Shown here: piece by piece, positions 22,571 through 33,591 of the stretch
Position numbering within the stretch: the first letter of the stretch is position 1
Layout: the number at the start of each line of letters is the position of its first letter
Assembly: GCA_011109175.1 (NCBI GenBank)
Contig: RDEW01000004.1
Span: 706,030-770,029 of the forward strand
DNA length: 64,000 nt
From: Dicyema japonicum
Taxonomy: Eukaryota > Dicyemida > Rhombozoa > Dicyemidae
Direction of reading: 5' to 3'
Translations under genes and position numbers: made by a program
Notes under the pieces: generated by a model
Databases searched by the model: none
What the model saw: only the letters and a program-made list of their open reading frames with translations
What the model was told of the DNA's origin: nothing

Positions 22571-24258
22571 CAGCGGTTCCCGAAGTGTGCCTGGAGGCTC
22601 CCTAGGGTGCCTCATTTTGGATCCGGGGTTGCTTATGGATTTTGCCAGTTTGAGGACGATTCGAAAAGAGCAGAGTGTAAGATGTGCCACACAATTATGT
22701 CAAAAAAAGACATTAGTACCATCTAAGTTCCATCGACATCTCTTTGTTCAGCACAAAGAATTGAAAAACAAAGATACATTTTTTTTTGGAAAAAATGAAT
22801 GCTGCTTTTAGTAAATCGAAAGATTCGATGAAAAACTTTACAAAAGATGAAAATTTAAAAGCCACTGAAACTTTCTATGAAGTTGATTATAATTTATAAT
22901 TTTTCTTAGACAAGTTACCTTATTATTATTATTACCCCCAGGATCACTGGGTCAAAGAGAAAGAAATAAAAGTTCTCATCTAACTAAGTGATCCCAGACC
23001 GACAAAGGTGAGGACGAGTCCGGCGGGGTCGAGAATCCTGAACAGCTCTTCTCATAGGACATGGCATCGGCTCACAATTTCTGTATGATTGTAGATAATT
23101 CGATAGTATTTGGAATAGAGGGCAGCTCGGTAGAACAGCCTCCTTTAATAGTTTTCGTTGTAGTTCAAGACAAGTTACCTTATTGCAAAAAATGGAGAAG
23201 CTCACCACACTATAGCGGAATTTTTAATAAAACCTTGTCTCAAAAAAATTATTTTATCTTGCTTATATGAAGATGATAATTCTCAAAAAATTAATTCGAT
23301 TCAGTTTTCTAACAGCACTGTAAAACGACGCATTGATGGTCTTTCCACTGACATTGAAGATCCGCTTAAGAAATCTGATTATTTTCTATTCAGGTTGACG
23401 AATCAACTGATGTTGAAGGATTATCAATATTATTAGTTTTTGTTCGTTACTTTTTTATTCTACACTGCAAGATGTTCTATTTTGTAAATGGCTTGAAAAA
23501 AACACAACTGGTCAAAAAATTTCAACGCAACCGATGATTATATGATTTCTCGGGAATTATGTCGGGAAAAATGTAATGATGTTTGCACTGACGGTGCTCA
23601 AGTAATGATCGGGAAGTTTGCTGGAGCCGTATTCCGTATAAAGCAAGAGCTCCACAGTGTTCAAGTTCGCATTGTATTTTACATCGTTATGTTCTTGTTT
23701 CTAAAAATATTCCATCCTCGTTAAAATTGGTTATAGACGATGTTAAAAATGAAAAATTTAAAGAAAATTAAAAAAATATTTTCCAGAAAATACTGATAAT
23801 TATGATTGGGTAAAAAATCCTTTGACATTAAGACAAACCTGTTGATTCAGTTAACTGAGGACTTTTTATTAAATATGAATATAAACTGGGATTGTTTCAT
23901 TTTTGGTCTGAATGCAGTTGGAAATATGAAAATATAGGCAAAAAAGCAATAACATCTTTATTACCATTTTCGACTACCTACCTCTGCGAGTTCGGTTTTT
24001 TCTATATTCCTCAACGAAAACAAAGTACAGGAATAAGCTTGAAGCTTCCTCAGACATAAGATTGCAACTATCCACATTGAACTCAATATTAAAGGTCTCT
24101 GCAAGCAAAAAAACAGTTTCATCATTCACATTAATTTAATTATGTTGCCTTAATAAAAAAATCAGAAATATAAGATATTTTTAATAAAAACAATTAGGGT
24201 GCCTCAAATTTTTAAAAAATCAGAAGTGCCTCACCTCAAAAAAGTTTGGAAACCACTG
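22571..24258 (+). mobile_element. hAT transposon relic (BED-finger type)
   Basis: Ends CAGCGGTTCCCGAA and the inverse of TTTGGAAACCACTG are typical of hAT elements of the Charlie/ZBED type. Inside, the BED finger reads PSKFHRHLFVQHKELKNKD, the catalytic core retains DVCTDGAQVMIG (23570-23640), and the dimerisation end retains LLPFSTTYLCE (about 23960). Many stops. The flanks show no convincing 8-bp duplication (ctctaaag versus gtatagga). It is interrupted by the retroposon at 22925-23167. Confidence 0.8.
22925..23167 (-). mobile_element. 5'-truncated retroposon with (TAA)n tail, 17-bp duplication
   Basis: Flanked by AGACAAGTTACCTTATT at 22908-22924 and 23168-23184. On the minus strand it ends in a (TAA)n tail. 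The 3' part (tgggatcacttagttagatg ... cccagtgatcctgggggt) matches the element at 42859-42965. This copy extends further upstream. Confidence 0.8.
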
Positions 24259-25599
24259 GTATAGGATATCGTTTTACTTCCTATTATGCAAAAATGTAGA
24301 AAATTTATGCCAAAGGTCACTTGACCGAAGCTATTTTTGAGTTTTTTAAATGTATTTATTATAGAGTTGGAAAAGTTGGTTTGATCTAAGAAATCGATAT
24401 AAATATATGTAAATACACTAATAAATTTCTTGCATAAAACAGAAAATTTTATTAAAATTGGTTGTCTACCCAAAATAATTCCGGTCACAAGAGGAAATTG
24501 TCTTGAATTTGTTGAATAATATTTTTTATTTAAAAAGAGTAATGGTCATGTAGCGCCTGTCCTGACTGCGTGGCTATTCCCTCTCATGATGGCGAGCGAG
24601 ATATGCTCAAATAACCAGCAGTGCAATATTGTAAAAATTTTACTGAGGTAAAAAAATAAAGTGGAAGTAATCTATTAAAATGATCTTCGGAGTAATTTAT
24701 CAGCCATATTATGTCACTATTGGTTTATAAATTGATAAAGATGACAGGGAAAACTTACTTCACCGTAGGAGACTCAGCTAGCATATTGAAATATTGTATT
24801 TCAGTAACAATTTATGGAGAATTAAGAAGTATCTGGAATCTAGATTTTCTGTTAATAAGTTTTTTCTATTAAAATGGAAAAACAACATATTTCTCCATGC
24901 ATGCACGACTATTTGAAAAATATCCTTCCACGTCATTATTTATTCAGAACAGATTTTTATTATTGATAAAATTATTATCTAAAGAGAAAAAGTTTAAACC
25001 TGAAAAAGTTTTTAATTACATTATTCTATATTTTAATAAAGTTTAGATTAGTTTTTTTCATATTAAAATTTTTTTAGATAAATTTTTCAAAAAGTCAAAA
25101 AAGGTCAAAATTTTGAATTATTAAAGTCAAAAAAATCGCCCTACTTATCATAATTCCCTGAAGGTGGAGGCGCTAAATCGAGCATATCCAATCAACCGCA
25201 ATCAAGAAAACCTTGGAGAGTATGCGTATAAAATATGGAATGACTTTCTTGGACCATTCCCAGAAAACTTACAGCCTGAGGAACGAATGAAGCTGTATCA
25301 CCGTGCCAAGACCTAGCACAATTCGCGAATTCTAATGAATGCTTTGAGCCCCAGCTGATGATGGAAAATGACGATGCATCCGGTTCAAAGAGGAAGAGAA
25401 TATTTATTCAGATCGCTCATCGCGATAAGAAAAACGATAGGAGAGAAAGGAGCTGCTCATTGAACGCATTTCCTTGCAAATCGTAAAGGAAAATGCGTTT
25501 TCAATTATGAGAGCAGCCAGCAGTTGCTAACTGTTAGTTTTTGTGCTATAATAAATTGTTTTTATTTATTTAACAACCGAAAACTACGGTGTAACCAAA

Positions 25600-26335
25600 C
25601 TAATTGTCACGTGATCCGATACATTCTAACAGCGATCTCATCTTTGCCCGGTGTTTTTCCTTCGTCCCGCACATGAACGTAGAGGACGGCTGACTGATTT
25701 TCAGGCCACATTTCCGTGATCTGGAGTCTAGTGTCATAAGGGCCTCCAGTGGTGTCGGTCCGGTTCGCTGATCTCCACAACGCGTTACTCTGAAACCCCT
25801 CTTTTGCATCCCAGACATACACATCCCCTTCGACCACTTAGGAAGTTAATAATCCAAAGCTTGAGTAAAAATTCTTTTATTCTCCAGAGAACAAGCCTCT
25901 CCAGGATTGTTGACATGGAACATAGTAGTGACACTGGTCTAAAAAACGCTGTGTTATCTCTTGTCTTCCAGGCTTCAGTATTGGCCGTATTAGCTCCTGT
26001 TTCCATAATAACAGTATCACATTCTGGTTAGTCGAATAGTTGAAAATCGACGTTAGGAAGATAACTCCCCCTTTTACAAGATTTTTCAGTAGAATAACCG
26101 AATGTTGTCTGGTCCATGAGAGAATGCTGTTTTTGCTGTAGTGTTTCCCTCACATCTCTCTCAGAGAAAAAGAGCATTTTTCTTGCTGATAATATTGTAA
26201 ACGACTTCCTTTCCATATTTCTCCGGTAGTACGATTTACTGTTGTAAGCACACGATTCCACTTCAACTTCTGGGCCCTGAGCTCTCTGGCCTTTATTTCA
26301 TTAGTTAGTTAAGTTAGCCTTTATTTCATTATTCA
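25600..26335 (-). mobile_element. Jockey-like LINE, deletion derivative
   Basis: The minus strand joins linker sequence (shared with 49400-49470) to FFRPVSLLCSMSTILERLVL, then INFLSGRRGCVCL, then the C-terminal GPTPLEALMTLDSR and EKHRAKMRSLLECIG. The reverse-transcriptase core is deleted. The C terminus is homologous to 59183-59407. Confidence 0.65.
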
Positions 26336-26617
26336 TGTTGAAGGGGAAAATCATTAATCATTTATTTCTGATATTTCTATTTTTTATTTCTATTTAAATA
26401 AAAAATGTAACATTTTCTTAAACAGCTCGAATTTATAATTAAAAACAGCTAATATTAGTTTTGTGAGTAATGCTGTATCAAATTGTATGACACTTCATTA
26501 ATATTGAATGGTTTGTAACTGTATGGCCCAATATCACTCAGAAACACTGAATTAGACAATCCCACATTATTATATATATTTACGAAATTATTTATTATGC
26601 TCTCCCTTTTCTAGGAA
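26336..26617. other. AT-rich 3' flank of nephrocystin gene
   Basis: Low-complexity sequence containing aacattttcttaaacagctc (about 26408), shared with about 20063. No gene seen. Confidence 0.3.
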
Positions 26618-29445
26618 TTACATTTCAACATAAACTTTCAGATTTTTAATATCCCCGAAAACATACCCGGGCATTCCGTCCACGCAAACGAGGGGATATA
26701 GAAATCTCATCACTACAAGCTTAAACTCTGAGACAATGTCAGGTCTTTGTATCGCCTTTATATGCTCGTCAAACACAGTCTGCGGGTACAACATGGAAGA
26801 TACTTGGAACGCGTCCCACAAATCATGCTGGTCGAACAAACACGGTATGACTGTCAGAGGTACTGATAAAAAGCCATCTGAGATAATTTACAGAAAAACC
26901 GTTTTGTTTCCCAATAAAGTCTCTTTTGATGACTAGTTCCTCCAACTGAATCCTTCTGTACTTCTCCAACGTGTCAATCCAGAGAGAGGAGCCTATCAGA
27001 TTTGATGGAAGAGTTCTTTACGGTAAGTTTATCAACGACTTTAATTTGTAAGCATGCTTGAACGTTGGAGATGATATTCTTAGCACAATTTGTGGTACCC
27101 CCTCAGCAATCAGGCCTAAAAACGTGCTTCGGCGTCCTTAAGTAATATTGGAAGACAACTTGACTTATTAGCCGGAATCGTAATCCCCCGTTCCATCAGA
27201 AATCCCCCTCGTAACTGCAAAACATGATGTCTAAATGTAACTTTTACCCAACCCATTAGCAACAGGGAGGCCTTTACTGTCGTAAAGGGGAAACTTTGCC
27301 CACCCACAGCACACCTGAAGTTCTTCTTCCTTGCAAATATTAACATCACAATACTCTGACTGATAAGGTGAGACTGACCTCGAATATCAAATCTGCATGA
27401 AAGTAGGCAACCAACATTTATTCTGGCAGGACGAGTTTATGAAAAACGTTGAGTGAGTTCTGGAACTTCTTTGCCGTCTCCGACTAAAATACCACGTGCA
27501 GTTATCCCCCGATTGCGCCGAGCTCTCGCAGGCTAAAATATTTCGGAATTTCTAATAAAATGCCAGAATCTACATTTTGCGAAAAAAGCGAAAATTTAAC
27601 GTTTCTCGAGATAACATTGACGTCTGAATGGTAAACTTAGATAATACCGGGTCCCAGTTTAAAGTTCATGTTCCGGACTTTCCGGATCGTCAGTATTTTC
27701 TGCAGAATAACTTTGCCCTTGTTGCTGGAAATCTCAAGTAGGAATGAAGGCTACCTTTTCTTTGGCGGCGTTGTAGGCCAGATCATGAAAGTCAGTGGAA
27801 GATTTGGTAAGCTGAGGGTACAGTTCTAAACTCGTAGTGTTCCCCCCACCTTTAATATAGATAACTGCCACCAATTTCCAGGGATTCGTAATGACTGATA
27901 CTAAAGTGGTTTGGGATTGTTTCCTTCACTTGCAGCGAGTGCAGGAGATTTATCTGATTTAACATCACTTAAACCTTGTCCACCATAAACTCATCACGCA
28001 TTCCTCTATCCACAAATTCGGCCTCATCCACCTGAAGGGGTGATTCCGCTCTGTGTAAGTAAACTGCTTCTTCAGGTTCATCCATATTTATGGGGGTATC
28101 ATCCAGTACCTTCAGTAGATTACTGGGCACAATCCCCTCCTCCCCATTTTGATTTCTCACATACCACCACGGATCGTCCCTTTGGTGGAATTCATGATAC
28201 TTACTGTTTGTCTAGGACTGTGAGAATGTCCCCCATTCTAATATCGAGGTCGTCACTGTCATCTCTCTCCCAGTCCTGTATAACAGTATATTTCATTATT
28301 CTATCTGGGGGTAGGATGTTTTCATTTAAATTTTTCCCAGAGATTTTCAGATAATCATCAGCCACCTTCAAACTCTTCATTTTGTTTGAAGTGTTTGCGT
28401 TCGCTTTATCGTTTGAATTGTCCTCTGCTGTTTCTTTTACCCCCAAATCTGTTTCGCTAGCATGAGTATCCTCCAAGGTCTCATCTTCGTCAGATTTGTC
28501 CAGTACTATTGAGATACCCACCTCATCTTTTTTAGTGTTTATTTCTTCCTTTTCCCTCTGCGGATCCCCCATTTGAAGTGAACCTGATTGCTTCGTCTCC
28601 TCTTCAGTTACTAACTCTTTCGTGGGTAATTTTTGAATTGTTTCGGTATTTTTGGATGTCCTGTTTTTTAAGACAACTTCGTTTTTTATTATTTGACTTC
28701 CCTTTGAAGGTTCCTTAATTTCTTCTAAATCATCGTCTCCCTCTGAATCATCAACAGTTTCGGCTGCTTGCTCATTCTGGATGGCCTGATTTGGGGGATT
28801 TACGGATTCTTCAACGGATTCGACCTTTTGACTCTCTTGAATATCCCGATTTAGCGGATTTACAGACTCTTTAATGGATTCGCTCTCCTGATTGTCTTGA
28901 CTTGGCAGATTTACAGACTCTTTAATAGATTCGCTCTCTTGAGTGTCTTGAATATCTTCATTTGGTGAATTTACAGACTCTTGAATGGATCCATCCTTCT
29001 GACTCTCTTGAATGTCTTGACTTGGTGGATTTGCCTCTCTTTCCCTTTCTACGAGCAAATCACTGACGTATTTTATGTTCATTCCCAGTTCTAACTGCAT
29101 AGCATTTATTTTATTCTTCTCATCTTGAACCTTTTTCTCAAAATTTCTGACAGATTTGTCCTGATCCATAAATCAATCTTATACCTCCGGGAGAGACCCA
29201 ACCTTCTCCTTCAAGTCCTCCAATTCCTGGTAAAGAATTTTCGCGCTAAAACATAGGCTATTGTCAACTACCTTTCTACATCGGCAGAGTAATCTATTTG
29301 TTTATTTTTCTGGTGATTCTGTATGATTTTAATCAATTTCTTGTTTTCGGCAGTATTCTACTGGTTATTGATGATATACCTTCTTCTTTAGTTCCTGACA
29401 TTTTTTTTGAATTAACGCAATCTCCCCTTTATTGAAAAATCCCAT
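26618..29445 (-). CDS. NPHP1: Nephrocystin-1-like ciliary transition-zone protein
   Basis: NPHP1 is a cilium transition-zone scaffold. Start ATG 29445-29443 gives MGFFNKGEIALIQKKCQELK, a coiled coil. Introns 29358-29379 (22 nt), 29246-29271 (26) and 29161-29184 (24) lead into a long acidic region with five imperfect repeats. The SH3 domain spans YTVIQDWERDDSDDLDIRMG, intron 28180-28204 (25 nt), then DDPWWYVRNQNGEEGIVPSN. The C-terminal nephrocystin domain includes CGWAKFPLYDSKGLPVANG, LRGGFLMERGITIP (27180-27310) and the last exon with CLFDQHDLWDAF (26618-26840). Several introns between 26840 and 27960 were not placed. A start at 29169 would lie inside an intron and is unlikely. Confidence 0.85.
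28777..29031 (-). repeat. Coding minisatellite in nephrocystin acidic region
   Basis: Five imperfect repeats of 17-21 residues with the pattern N-P-x-x-D-I-Q-E-S-Q-x-x-E-S-I-x-E-S-V. The repeats keep the reading frame. Confidence 0.8.
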
Positions 29446-30462
29446 CGTTTCTATGACAACTATATATTAATCAGTAAGCAACAATAAATAAAATTAATTA
29501 AAGATTTTTTTGTTTCATAAACACGTGGTTAATACCTCTCGGGAAGAAGTACTTCGACCAATAATCTCTTCTACAAGATCAGAAAACTCTCAGATAATCC
29601 TCGAAGACCGGTGGTAACTCTTTGGAAATGTTCTACGCTTAGACACTTCAACCCCCGCCAATTACGCGATGTAGAATGACTCCACACCACCATTACTAAA
29701 AAATATCGGGGAGGTACAACCCTACCATGGAAATATTGGAGACTTTATATGAAGGAATATAGCAGAAGGGCATGGGGAAAGTTGGTTAGTCAGATCAATG
29801 ACCTCGATGAACTACGGAAACACGCAAGGAGGAAAATTGGATGGAAAAACTAGTACGACCCAAAATATTCATTTGCTTACGGGAAATGGTAGAGTGCTAC
29901 TAAACGATCTCGTTGAAATATTAAGCCGAAACCTTGGGGATTCTGAAACGAAATAGCTTTCCTTTTACGTGTCATCGGATTGTTGATAGAAAAAAGGGAA
30001 TAGCAGAACAGAGTGGTGACTGATCCAGCCCATCCCCATACAAATCCTAGGAAAGAATGGGCCCTCGATCAGCAGAGCTACTTCTAGGCGCTGTATTACC
30101 AGATTCTGCTAATCAAAACGTTTATAACTGAAGTTGTATTGAAATGTTACCTTTCGCTTACATGTAGGAAGCTGGGGACTATTAGGAAACGCGCCACCAA
30201 GAAAGTCCACTCCCTGAGATCCTCCACTTTCACATATTGTCCTAGTGATCCAGGGCGAAGAAAGAGATCTCCAACTTCTTTTCCACCCATGGTTAGACTG
30301 CAACCACATCATAGAATCCACATCAATTACAGAACCGTTCAAGGAAGCTCAAGATCAGCTGATCTCGGGAGGTACCCCACTATTTTGTTGTCTTGTACGC
30401 TCGTTGACTGATGCAATGCAAATATCGTTAAAATAAAGTAAAAAAGTAACCACTGGAATTAC
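29446..30462. other. Intergenic stretch with an unassigned repeated coding fragment
   Basis: Mostly unrecognised. Around 30245-30436 (+) the frame reads VIQGEERDLQLLFHPW. This resembles SVQGKQRDLELLFYTEIKC on the minus strand near 42430-42520, so both come from one unidentified repeated element. No gene assigned. Confidence 0.35.
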
Positions 30463-31187
30463 TCAAAGTTCGACAATTTGATCAGCTCCGGTATATTCAG
30501 GTAATCCTAGGTTATATTCTTCTGCGAGTTTTTGAGGGACAAACCTCCCTGAGAGAATATGGAACCTTCCACGGAAACTCTTGGCACATAACTTGGGTGC
30601 AGTCAGTGAAATGAGCATGTCCGGCTGGAAAGGCTGATTTGTGTTGTCCCCATCCACCTCCCACCCAAGCGGGATATCAATGCTTACAATCGGGAGTGTC
30701 ATTTTTGATAAAATTGAGTGAAGACGATCAAATGGGGGCGACAGAGCTCCATGGAATCCGAATCCAAAGACACTGTCAACAACAAGATCGATTTCACTAT
30801 CCCCCAATTCCTGAATTTCATTCACTTCGATGACCCCAGTCCACTGAAGTTGGCTCAATAAAATTTGTCTGCCTTTCTGATCTTTTCGGGAAGTAGATGT
30901 GGGATTTATAGCCCTATTTTAGAAACCAATGGCTCACAAATAAAGTCAAATGTCTGGCACATACAAGTCCATCACCTCCGTTGTTGCCGGACCGACGCAT
31001 ATTAGAACGTTTTTGAATTGGTTAGGGGGATATTTCCTGTTGACAGCCATTGCACAGCCCAGTCCGGCCAACTCCATCAGTTGATCCACCGAAAAGTACT
31101 CAAATAATTTTTTATCAATTTTTTTAGCATCATTTTGGCTATTTGTATTATTTTTAACTATAACCAGAGATAGCGCAAAACTGACAT
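30463..31187 (-). pseudogene. NAXE: NAD(P)H-hydrate epimerase with two frame breaks
   Basis: NAXE repairs hydrated NAD(P)H by epimerising the R form. Start ATG 31187-31185 gives MSVLRYLC. Introns at 31139-31164 (26 nt) and 30914-30937 (24 nt) lead to FSVDQLMELAG, the GxGNNGGDG motif, LVCARHL, GYKSHIYFPKR, LVVDSVFGFGFHG, VSIDIPLGWEVD and LISLTAPKLCAK. The catalytic VDSVFGFG region and the NNGGDG loop are readable. One base is missing in the loop (about 30988-30993) and one extra is present near 30857-30870; the two shifts compensate. It is either a recent pseudogene or carries sequence errors. Confidence 0.85.
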
Positions 31188-31339
31188 TGTAAATATTTAT
31201 TTTAAATTATTTTAAAATAATTTTCTTGTTTTTTTTAATTTTTTAATCAAACAATTTATACATTTTTGATTAGTCTATGAGCTGTTAAACTTTTGCAACT
31301 CTTAAATCAAGTTAGTGGTCTGCTTCTTATTCAAAATCT

Positions 31340-31620
31340 TGATGGGTTTTTTGGTGGATGCTTTTCTAGATTTCAAGATTTGTTTCCTGTTCGGATAATA
31401 CGTATTTTCCAGTTGTAGTCTTCGTCAGGTAAGAATCGTTGCCCAGTCCATGTCGTTTTATGACGCGAGGGATGTTGAAAACCAGTATTACATAGGAACA
31501 GATCAAATGCCTGGCGAAACTCTGCCAAGATGGTTCTCGGGAAGTTTGTGATTCCTTTTCCGTGCTGGCCAATGAAACTTTCATTTCCTCTGCGAGTTCC
31601 TACTTTCGCATTCCAGTCCC
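31340..31620 (-). mobile_element. LINE endonuclease (APE type) fragment
   Basis: The minus strand reads AGDWNAKVGTRRGNESFIG, then HGKGI, then DLFLCNTGFQHPSRHKTTWT. This is the D-N-A-K and 'NT.F......TW' part of an apurinic-type LINE endonuclease, of the RTE/CR1 style rather than Jockey. Frames are broken. Confidence 0.65.
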
Positions 31621-32109
31621 CGGCAATAAACAGTGAGTATTATGGATACAAAGGATGAACAGATTCTCTTCAAACACTGAGAAAATTGTCTCAGACATCC
31701 GGGGCCGGGCCTTCCGTAACTAGGGTGTTTATAGGTGTTCCTTCTTGGGAGCTCAACATACGGAAAGGCTTTTATAGAAGCCGATCAGGCTCCTGAAGCA
31801 CTTTGATGTAAATTGAAAGGGGCAAATGTTGTCGGGGTAGGTTACCAGACAAAAGGTTTCCTGGCTTTAAAGTGGAAGAGGTCATCCCATTGGATCGTTT
31901 ACCATCAGTCGACAAGGGCCGACTAGTTCGACCATGAAGGCATTAACCAAAGCTCGTCTAACGACTTCATTCCAGGCCATGTGTCTGAATGATCTGCCTA
32001 CACTCTTCCAGTGGAGATAGGGTGCAGGCCAAAACAAGCAACCTGCAACTAACCTAGGCTCTGCTTCGGAAAAGGCTGAGACACTAAAGAAAAAGAAATA
32101 TGAAGTCTA
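31621..32109. other. Decayed LINE sequence, no gene
   Basis: Lies between the endonuclease relic and the LINE 3' end at 32110. No motif strong enough to name. Confidence 0.3.
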
Positions 32110-32411
32110 GGTGGACAGTTCATTTTGAATCAGTCGCCATGGAAACATCAGGACACATATGAAGCAGATCACTAATTCTGTTGAACCGTATCGGATCAAA
32201 TATCGCAAGGAAAAAAAATAAAAGAGAACGGAGCTGGTTCATTGAGCGCATTCTTTGCAGATCGTCAGGGAGATGCGTTCTCGATTAGCTGTTAAGCCAG
32301 TAGCTGCTAATGGTTCCCATTCAAAACGGCCTCCATTCAAAATGGCCTCCAAAAAAAATTTCTCAGGTTTTGGATACGTTCATCAATAGACATCACGAAA
32401 TATTTTACCAA

Positions 32412-32590
32412 GGTCCTCGACATCTTTAGGTAAAAGAGTCATCTTTTATATCTTATAAAAATTGATTTTAACAGGTCCTCGACATCTTTAGGTAAAAAAG
32501 TCATCTTTTTAAATCTTATAAAAATTGATTTTAACAGGTCCTATGGGTAAGTGGAACGATTTACCAAGGTCCTCGACATCTTTAGGTAAA
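32412..32590. repeat. Left inverted array of the foldback-like element
   Basis: Three occurrences of ggtcctcgacatctttaggt, separated by aaaattgattttaacaggtc-type spacers, inverted relative to the right array. Confidence 0.85.
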
Positions 32591-32627
32591 CATTTATTTT
32601 TTTTAAATATTTTTATTTAAATTTAAA

Positions 32628-33581
32628 ATGAAAGATTTATTTTCAAAAGGAAAAATAGAAAATAATTATAAATGTAATACATCACTCACGGCCTGCGAAC
32701 CTTTGGTCAGGAGGATTCTACACTCCCCACCCGAATTCTCAACTGACCAAGAGATAATCCACGCACGAGAAGCCTGGAATGCCACCAACCTCCCCCTGCC
32801 TCCTTCCCAAGATCGCCAGCGAAACCTGGACAACTTATTATGCTGGAAATCGTTTAGACTCCTACTAGAATCTGCCAATCAGCACCGACGCGCTTGTTTG
32901 CTTTCGGGGGCTTCCCTTGAAAGCGGAGTTTGGCTAAACGCCATCCCCAATGGAGCTTTGGGCACTTTTCTGGATGATGAATGCGTTAGAACTGGTATCT
33001 CTCTGCGGCTGGGACTAAAAGTATGTGTACCTCACCCGTGCCGATGTGGCATCCTGATAGACTGCTATGGCCTGCACCCTCTTGCCTGCAAGAGGAGCGC
33101 TGGCAGATCTCCAAGGCACAAGGCTCTGAATGAGATTGTCAGGCGAGATATGGATGCTGCTGGATACTCGGCCATTCTTGAACCGGTCGGGTTATGCAGA
33201 AGTGACGGGAAACGACTGGACGGGATGACCATATTTCCATTTGAGGCCGGGAAACCACTGGTTTGGGATGTGACATGTACAGACACGTTCGCCCAGAAAA
33301 ATCTTCACGAAAGTGCTACAAGGGCCTGTTCAGCATCCGTAAAGGCGGAGAAGGCCAAACTCGTTAAATACGTCGATCTTCCCGATAATGTCAAATTTGT
33401 TCCCCTTGCTATGGAGACTTCCGGATCCTATTCCCCCTCTACACTCGAGTTTTTCGGACGTCTTGGAAACCGGATCACCTCATGCACTGGAGATCTCCGC
33501 GAACGCCGCTGGCAATTTGAGCGAATTTCGCTCGCAATTTTGAGAGGGAACAGCCACGCGGTGAGGGCGGCAACTACCTGA
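32628..33581 (+). CDS. Intact ORF from a LINE C-terminal domain, inside the foldback element
   Basis: The 317-residue frame starts MKDLFSKGKIENNYKCNTSL with a Lys/Asn-rich leader. A domain shared with LINE C termini follows: ANQHRRACLLSGA, GVWLNAIPNGALGTFLDD, CRCGILIDCYGLHPLACKRS, LEPVGLCRSDGKRLDG, PLVWDVTCTDTFA, FVPLAMETSG and FERISLAILRGNSHAV. Related broken copies are at 39597-40604, 58380-58700, 60900-61065 and 62180-62420. The E...DG...WDVT spacing recalls PD-(D/E)XK nucleases, but the Lys is not obvious; this is speculation. Cys/His spacing (HPCRCG...GLHPLACKR) suggests metal binding. No frame damage, unlike all the relatives. Confidence 0.75.
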   Translation: MKDLFSKGKIENNYKCNTSLTACEPLVRRILHSPPEFSTDQEIIHAREAWNATNLPLPPSQDRQRNLDNLLCWKSFRLLLESANQHRRACLLSGASLESGVWLNAIPNGALGTFLDDECVRTGISLRLGLKVCVPHPCRCGILIDCYGLHPLACKRSAGRSPRHKALNEIVRRDMDAAGYSAILEPVGLCRSDGKRLDGMTIFPFEAGKPLVWDVTCTDTFAQKNLHESATRACSASVKAEKAKLVKYVDLPDNVKFVPLAMETSGSYSPSTLEFFGRLGNRITSCTGDLRERRWQFERISLAILRGNSHAVRAATT

Positions 33582-33591
33582 CTTCTAAATC

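Larger units (their letters stand above)
21893..25151. mobile_element. DNA transposon with TAGGGCGATTTTT ends and 8-bp target duplication
   Basis: Inverted ends TAGGGCGATTTTT lie at 21901 and 25143 (element 3243 bp). Flanks are TTTATCAT (21893-21900) and CTTATCAT (25144-25151), matching at 7 of 8 bases. It sits inside a LINE coding stretch. Outer parts are AT-rich, with 'gtcaaaaa' motifs near both ends and an internal duplicated segment (about 22222-22330 and 22460-22565). No transposase of its own is recognised; a hAT element is inserted in it. An 8-bp duplication suggests a hAT-like origin. Confidence 0.7.
21125..25565 (+). mobile_element. LINE relic split by a DNA transposon
   Basis: Fragments in order on the plus strand are PRNQLGKRFE with HKSERMLLQF (21125-21290), RCGRSLNSDYLRRHKEV (21590-21640), VNESVEIRV (21700-21730), ICG-type tail text and VKYCEQILQIYH up to 21900. 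After the insertion the text resumes NSLKVEALNRAYPIN (25152). The C terminus ISLQIVKENAFSIMRAASSC is near 25465-25535, followed by gttagtttttg and an AATAAA. Related copies are at 60040-60480 (-), 34440-34725 (-), 32225-32311 (+) and 61300-61410 (+). Many frame breaks. Confidence 0.6.
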
